In this document: one piece after another, positions 41,408 to 46,330 of the stretch | Layout of the letters: every line of letters starts with the position of its first letter | Numbering within the stretch: the first letter of the stretch is position 1 | Notes under the pieces: model-generated | What the model saw: only the letters and a program-made list of their open reading frames with translations | Told to the model about the DNA's origin: nothing | Databases searched by the model: none | Translations under genes and position numbers: made by a program | Source of the DNA: Pelagibacteraceae bacterium AG-422-B15 | GTDB lineage: Bacteria > Pseudomonadota > Alphaproteobacteria > Pelagibacterales > AG-422-B15 | Direction of reading: 5' to 3' | Assembly: GCA_905182345.1 (NCBI GenBank) | Contig: CAJJBG010000014.1 | Location: 1-46,330 of the forward strand | Length of the DNA stretch: 46,330 bases

Positions 41408-41935
41408 TTATATTTTTTCAGCAAGATAGACTGCCGTTTGAGTAGTTTTTCTTATAAATTTTCTTAAGACACTATAGCCAATTGCCTGATGAGAACCCAT
41501 ATTAATTGCCGCTTGTTTATGCCCCTCTTCATCTTTTTGAAACTTTTTAATTTTAGCCTGAAGCTCAGGCTCAACGCCCTCAAGCATGTCTATTTGTTTT
41601 TGGTAATGCTCAACTATTACTTCTTCTACGGCTTCAGTACAGGCATAAGCTGCCTTAGGCCCCATAATTGCAGTAGATATGCCGATTGCTGTAGCGCCAA
41701 ACTCCCAAACAGGGCCCAATAGCGTCGGTCGAACATTATGCCTCTTTATCTCTGCATTGAAGAAATCTAAATGCTCTTGCTCGTCTTCTGCCATTTGAGA
41801 AATTTTTATGACATCATCATGTTTGCCTAAAAACTTAAGGACTTTTCTTTGAGCATCATAGATTCTTTGAGCACCAATCTCACCCGCCTGGTTAACCCTA
41901 ATAATTTTATCTATTAATTTATTTTTTTCATTCAT
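41408..41935 (-). CDS. coq7: Demethoxyubiquinone hydroxylase (COQ7)
   Basis: IRVNQAGEIGAQRIYDAQ; MAEDEQEHLDFFN; CTEAVEEVIVEHYQKQ; KDEEGHKQAAI. Confidence 0.92.
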   Translation of the reverse strand: MNEKNKLIDKIIRVNQAGEIGAQRIYDAQRKVLKFLGKHDDVIKISQMAEDEQEHLDFFNAEIKRHNVRPTLLGPVWEFGATAIGISTAIMGPKAAYACTEAVEEVIVEHYQKQIDMLEGVEPELQAKIKKFQKDEEGHKQAAINMGSHQAIGYSVLRKFIRKTTQTAVYLAEKI

Positions 41936-42417
41936 ATTCTTTTATATAGTGCAGTTATATTTAAAATCAAAAGCCCTAACATGACTAAAGCATTTAGTTC
42001 GGCAATAGATATTAGACTTAATAGTACAGTTGGCTCATCACAACGAACAATAGGCGCATTAAGAAGCTGTGTTGACAAAGCTTCAATATTTAAATCCATA
42101 CTATTTCCTGAACACCCACTTTTACCAACCCATAGCTTTCTCTCTATACCAACATGATAAGTTGCATATAAAAACCCAATAAGAGATAAGCTTATGTAAG
42201 TAATTTTAGTAATTGTTAGCAAAAGAGATTTCTGAAAATTTACACAAACACTAACAAATGCTATTATTCCAATTAAATAATAAGGATAACGTTCTTTGAT
42301 GCACATTTCACAAGGAGCCAGTCCAAATAAGTACTGAAGGATATAAACAGCTACTAATGCTATCAAAGCTATAGCAAGGTTGATAATAATATAATTTTTA
42401 ATAAGGATTATTTTCAT
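41932..42417 (-). CDS. dsbB: Disulfide bond formation protein B family
   Basis: LFGLAPCEMCIKERYPYY (CXXC), second Cys pair (SGCSGNSMD...APIVRCDEP), multiple TM segments. Confidence 0.88.
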   Translation of the reverse strand: MKIILIKNYIIINLAIALIALVAVYILQYLFGLAPCEMCIKERYPYYLIGIIAFVSVCVNFQKSLLLTITKITYISLSLIGFLYATYHVGIERKLWVGKSGCSGNSMDLNIEALSTQLLNAPIVRCDEPTVLLSLISIAELNALVMLGLLILNITALYKRI

Positions 42418-43019
42418 TAAATAATAAATTGATAAGTTATGTATAATAATAAAATAGATAAAAATATAAAAATAGAAATTAAATTTAATTTTTTATCAAT
42501 AGTATTAATTATTTGTTCTCCATATTTCCAAACTAAGAATCCTATTAAATAAAATCTTATACCTCGAGATAAAATTGCAGCTAATAAAAAATTCCACACA
42601 GTAATACCTAATGTACCACTGGATAGTGTGATAATTTTAAATGGCAATGGAGTAAATCCTCCAATAAAGACATACATAAAACCATAGTCATTTACTTTAT
42701 CTTTAAAGAAATCAAATTGAGTTGAATAATTATAAAAATTAAGAATATTTCCCACAATAGATTCAAAAAAGAATAAACCAATATAGTATGCGGTTAGTCC
42801 ACCTACAATTGAGCCAAAGAAAGAAAAAAATACAATTTTAAAAACTTTGGTTCTATCCGACACCATCATTGGCACCATAAATATCTCTTGTGGTATTGGA
42901 AAAAATATAGCCTCAATGTAACCTATTATAAAAACAAATGGCATTGCAAATCGAGTATTAGAAAAAGCTTTAATTTGATTATCAATTATGGCTTTAAAGA
43001 AGTTGAATATTTTTCTCAT
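42417..43019 (-). CDS. YqaA/DedA-family membrane protein
   Basis: GYIEAIFFPIPQEIFMVPMM; GSIVGGLTAYYIG; GFTPLPFKIITLSSG; polytopic. Confidence 0.85.
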   Translation of the reverse strand: MRKIFNFFKAIIDNQIKAFSNTRFAMPFVFIIGYIEAIFFPIPQEIFMVPMMVSDRTKVFKIVFFSFFGSIVGGLTAYYIGLFFFESIVGNILNFYNYSTQFDFFKDKVNDYGFMYVFIGGFTPLPFKIITLSSGTLGITVWNFLLAAILSRGIRFYLIGFLVWKYGEQIINTIDKKLNLISIFIFLSILLLYITYQFII

Positions 43020-43157
43020 ATTAATGATTAATTTTATAGAATTAATACAATATACATCAAATAAATAAAACTATGTCCTGTCAATTTACAAATTATTCTT
43101 TATTTATAAGCTTAATTATTTGAAACTAGATAGAATTAGTCTTAGTTTACCTTTAAT

Positions 43158-43163
43158 TATAAT
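43158..43163 (+). promoter_or_regulatory. Putative -10 box of the tRNA-Leu transcript
   Basis: Consensus TATAAT ending 8 nt before the tRNA 5' end; no convincing -35 found. Confidence 0.45.
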
Positions 43164-43171
43164 TAAATTTG

Positions 43172-43256
43172 GGGGGTATGGCGGAATTGGTAGACGCGCC
43201 AGATTCAAAATCTGGTGGCTTCGGTCGTCTCGGTTCGACTCCGAGTATCCCCACCA
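43172..43256 (+). tRNA. tRNA-Leu (anticodon CAA)
   Basis: GGGGGTA acceptor pairs with TATCCCC + A + CCA; D-arm GGCGGAATTGGTAGACGCG; anticodon arm CCAGA-TTCAAAA-TCTGG; variable arm; T-arm CTCGG-TTCGACT-CCGAG; encoded CCA. Confidence 0.97.
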
Positions 43257-43273
43257 AATCTAAAGTTCAAAAA

Positions 43274-44683
43274 ATGAGAATTATAAATGTATTAGAATTA
43301 GACTATCAAGAGCCCATTAGTTTTTTTCAAAAATTAAAGGGTTTAGATGGGTTAACCTATTTAGATAGCGGGGGTAAAGATGAAGCTTTAAATCAGTATA
43401 GTTATATTGCAGCACTACCAGTATTAAAGATTCATAAAAAGGAAAGTAATATTTTTATTGATAATAAAACTACCAATAGGTCTTTTTTTGAAATTATTGA
43501 AGATTTACTGGATACTTTACAGACACAAAAGATTCCAAATTTACCAAGCTTCCAATGTGGCTTAGCTGGATTTATTTCATATGAGGCATGCCTAGAAATT
43601 GAAAAAATTAAAAATGTAAAAAATAGTAATTATGATTTTGATGATATCTGGTTTGGTTTATATGATGTTGTCTTTGCCTTTGATCACAAAAAACGTAAGA
43701 CATATGTATTCTCGGTAAATTTAGATGATTATCAAGAGAATACAGACAATATGTTAAATATTGTAAAGTCAGAATATTTATTAGATCTATATAAAACTGA
43801 TGCAGTTGAAATTAAAGATCAACATAATTTCAATTTTGAATGGAAGCCTAATCAAGATAAAGATTCCTATAAACAATCAATTAATAAAATTTTAGAATAT
43901 ATTAAGGCAGGAGATATATTTCAGGCAAATTTTACTCACTGCTTTGTTGCTACCAACAATAATTTGAATAATCATTTTGACATATATTTAAATTATAGAA
44001 AAAAAACTCAAACACCATTTTCCGCCTTTATATCTAATAATAAAGATGATGCAGTATGCTCATTTTCTCCTGAAAGACTTTTAAGCTTGGATGATAACAT
44101 AATTACAGCTGCTCCAATAAAAGGAACTACTCCGCGTGGGTTAACTGATAAGCAAGATAAGGCATTAATTGCTGACTTAGTTAAAAGTAAAAAAAACTTA
44201 GCCGAAAATTTGATGATAGTTGATGTATTGCGCAATGATATCTCTAGAGTCTCTATTACAGGAAGTGTTGAGGTCAAAAAATTAGCATCACTTGAAACTT
44301 ACGAAAATGTTCATCATCTAGTTTCATATATATCGAGTAGAATTCAACCTAGTAAAAAAGCTGTAGACTTGCTAAAAGCTTGCTTACCAGGTGCATCAGT
44401 GACCGGTGCCCCCAAAATAAGAGCAATGGAAATAATTAGTGAATTGGAAGAAACTGCAAGGGGTCCCTATTGTGGTGCTCTTGGATATATTTCATTGTGT
44501 GGATCATTAGATATGAATATTCCCATTCGAACCATTTTATTAACCAAAGATAAAATAGTTGTTAATTGTGGTGGGGGAATCGTAAGTGATTCTGATTCTG
44601 AATTAGAGTATCAAGAGTCTATTGATAAGATTAGTAATTTATTAAATAATGACTATGACCAAAGTCAGATTAAACTAAATTGA
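43274..44683 (+). CDS. pabB: Aminodeoxychorismate synthase component I
   Basis: Chorismate-binding motifs IKAGDIFQANFTHCF, SPERLL, PIKGTTPRG, DVLRNDISRV, PGASVTGAPKIRAMEII, GPYCGALGY. Track start at 43169 lies in the tRNA; ATG at 43274 preferred. Confidence 0.92.
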   Translation: MRIINVLELDYQEPISFFQKLKGLDGLTYLDSGGKDEALNQYSYIAALPVLKIHKKESNIFIDNKTTNRSFFEIIEDLLDTLQTQKIPNLPSFQCGLAGFISYEACLEIEKIKNVKNSNYDFDDIWFGLYDVVFAFDHKKRKTYVFSVNLDDYQENTDNMLNIVKSEYLLDLYKTDAVEIKDQHNFNFEWKPNQDKDSYKQSINKILEYIKAGDIFQANFTHCFVATNNNLNNHFDIYLNYRKKTQTPFSAFISNNKDDAVCSFSPERLLSLDDNIITAAPIKGTTPRGLTDKQDKALIADLVKSKKNLAENLMIVDVLRNDISRVSITGSVEVKKLASLETYENVHHLVSYISSRIQPSKKAVDLLKACLPGASVTGAPKIRAMEIISELEETARGPYCGALGYISLCGSLDMNIPIRTILLTKDKIVVNCGGGIVSDSDSELEYQESIDKISNLLNNDYDQSQIKLN

Positions 44684-44688
44684 TACCT

Positions 44689-45516
44689 ATGATTATTTAT
44701 GCAAATGGAAAATATATCCCACAAAAAAAACTAACTTTCGATATATCAGATAGAGGGTTATTATTAGGTGATGGTATTTTTGATACGATGCTTTATCAAG
44801 AAAAATTAATTTATTATAATGATCATTACAAAAGACTAAAGTCTACAGCTAAGCTACTTTCTTTTAACTTCAATTTAACTAATGAACAATTAAAAAAAAT
44901 TATTAACAATTTGATAATTAAAAATAATTTTCAAAATAAAAAAATTGCTATCAGAACCAATATAACAAGAGGAATTTCGAAAAGAGGCTTAGATTTTGAA
45001 AAGTCTCACAAAGTTGGAATTTATATAAAATTAAATTTAATTCCTAAATCATTATTCATGAAACCAATTAAATTAGGATTAGCTAGCATTAGAAGGAATA
45101 GTACATCTCCTATTTCTCAAAATAAGACACTTAATTATTTAGACAATGTAATTGAAAAAAATAGAGCTGCTAAAAATGGCTGTGAAGATGCAATATTTTT
45201 AAATATTAATGAAAAAGTTAGTTGCACAACTACTTCAAATATATTTTATGTTCAAAAAAATAAGATATATACTCCTCCTTTAAAGGATGGAGTTCTAAAT
45301 GGTGTCATGAGAGAACAATTTCTCAAAAAAAAGATTGCAACAACGCAAACCACAGCATTAAATAACCTACTGAAAAGTGAGCATATTTTTTTAACAAATA
45401 GTATTTTTGGGATAAGGCCAGTTAAATCAATATTTGGATACAGAAAAACATTTGAAGATAATAAAAAATTCTATACAAATCTTATAGATATTTTAGAAAA
45501 TAAAAAAATCATATGA
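44689..45516 (+). CDS. pabC: 4-amino-4-deoxychorismate lyase / class IV aminotransferase
   Basis: MIIYANGKYIPQKKLTFDISDRGLLLGDGIFDTMLYQ; EDAIFLNINEKVSCTTTSNIFYV; follows pabB. ATG at 44689 preferred over TTG at 44680. Confidence 0.85.
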   Translation: MIIYANGKYIPQKKLTFDISDRGLLLGDGIFDTMLYQEKLIYYNDHYKRLKSTAKLLSFNFNLTNEQLKKIINNLIIKNNFQNKKIAIRTNITRGISKRGLDFEKSHKVGIYIKLNLIPKSLFMKPIKLGLASIRRNSTSPISQNKTLNYLDNVIEKNRAAKNGCEDAIFLNINEKVSCTTTSNIFYVQKNKIYTPPLKDGVLNGVMREQFLKKKIATTQTTALNNLLKSEHIFLTNSIFGIRPVKSIFGYRKTFEDNKKFYTNLIDILENKKII

Positions 45517-46330
45517 ATGTATTAAAAAATATTAGAACAGAGTGGACATATCTAAGTTTTTTGTTACCCCTGCTTAACAAGACTAATAAGTTAGATAAAA
45601 ATCTTACTCTTACTGTCGCAGATTTAATAGAGGAGCAGGTTGATAAGAATCCTAATTTAATTGCGCTAGAGTATGAGGATAAAAAATATACTTATCAGCA
45701 ACTTGATCAAGAAGCTAACAAAGTAGCAAATTGGGCAATAGATAAAGGCTATAAATATGGAGATGTTATTTCTCTTTTAATGGAGAATAAGCCCGAATTC
45801 TTATTTGCTTGGATTGGATTAGCAAAAATAGGTATTATAACAGCATGCTTAAATTCAAATATTAAAGGCAAGTCATTATCTCATTGTATTGGTGCATCAA
45901 AGAGTGCATCTATTATTATTGGCGAGGAATGTCTAGATAATTTCTCCTCTGCAGAAGATATTCTTGATCAAAAAATTGATGCATTTATTTATGGAGAAGA
46001 AGTTCAAGGCTTTGAAAATATTAAATCTGATAATTATTCAAGACCTGATAAGAAACATAGAAAAGATTTAATCAATACTGATTCTTTATTTTACATATAC
46101 ACCAGTGGAACAACAGGCCTCCCTAAGGCCTCTAAATTTAATCATGCAAGGTTTGTAGCTGGAGCATCATTACAATCAATGTCATTAAAAATGAATACAA
46201 GTGATAAAACTTATATGGTTTTACCACTGTATCATTCGACAGGTGGCGTTGTGGGTGTTGGAGCTACATTTTTAACAGGTGGCACACTTGTGCTTAGAAG
46301 AAAATTTTCTGCTGAGAATTTTTGGAAAGA
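45513..46330 (+). CDS. Long-/very-long-chain acyl-CoA synthetase (FATP-like), 3' truncated by window edge
   Basis: Open frame from ATG 45513 to the window end (absent from the ORF track). AMP-binding motif FYIYTSGTTGLPKASKFNHARF; LPLYHSTGGVVGVGATFLTGGTLVLRRKFSAENFW. Confidence 0.88.
   Translation, partial: MNVLKNIRTEWTYLSFLLPLLNKTNKLDKNLTLTVADLIEEQVDKNPNLIALEYEDKKYTYQQLDQEANKVANWAIDKGYKYGDVISLLMENKPEFLFAWIGLAKIGIITACLNSNIKGKSLSHCIGASKSASIIIGEECLDNFSSAEDILDQKIDAFIYGEEVQGFENIKSDNYSRPDKKHRKDLINTDSLFYIYTSGTTGLPKASKFNHARFVAGASLQSMSLKMNTSDKTYMVLPLYHSTGGVVGVGATFLTGGTLVLRRKFSAENFWK

Overview
The window is AT-rich, gene-dense DNA from what looks like a streamlined (probably marine) alphaproteobacterium; the taxonomic guess is inference from gene content and gene order. 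Almost all of it is core housekeeping sequence. In order: a DEAD-box helicase-like basic tail with 18/19-aa tandem repeats at the left edge; xerC / transaldolase / priA; the F1 ATP synthase operon atpHAGDC; rppH-ctpA-rlmH-rsfS-nadD-proA-proB-obgE-rpmA-rplU; DUF1015-serC-serA-gpmA; phaA-phaB; gloB-metW-metX; hisC-tyrA; a DUF2125-like gene, plsC, ydcF-like and an MJ0042 zinc-ribbon gene; lysA, a small lptM-like lipoprotein, argH and tlpA; an ethylmalonyl-CoA pathway block (etfA-etfB-cobalamin adenosyltransferase-HIG1-like-mcd-ccr, with ecm divergent); an esterase, coq7, dsbB and yqaA; tRNA-Leu(CAA), pabB, pabC and a truncated acyl-CoA synthetase. The features most worth a second look are: a SAM-II-like riboswitch with promoter and terminator upstream of metX; a 40-aa LptM-like lipoprotein missing from the ORF track; the ethylmalonyl-CoA block with its own ETF and B12 adenosyltransferase; apparent absence of both ftsEX and envC from their usual alphaproteobacterial positions; and pabB starting 17 nt after a tRNA. 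I found no CRISPR, phage, transposon or defence island, and no clearly undescribed system.
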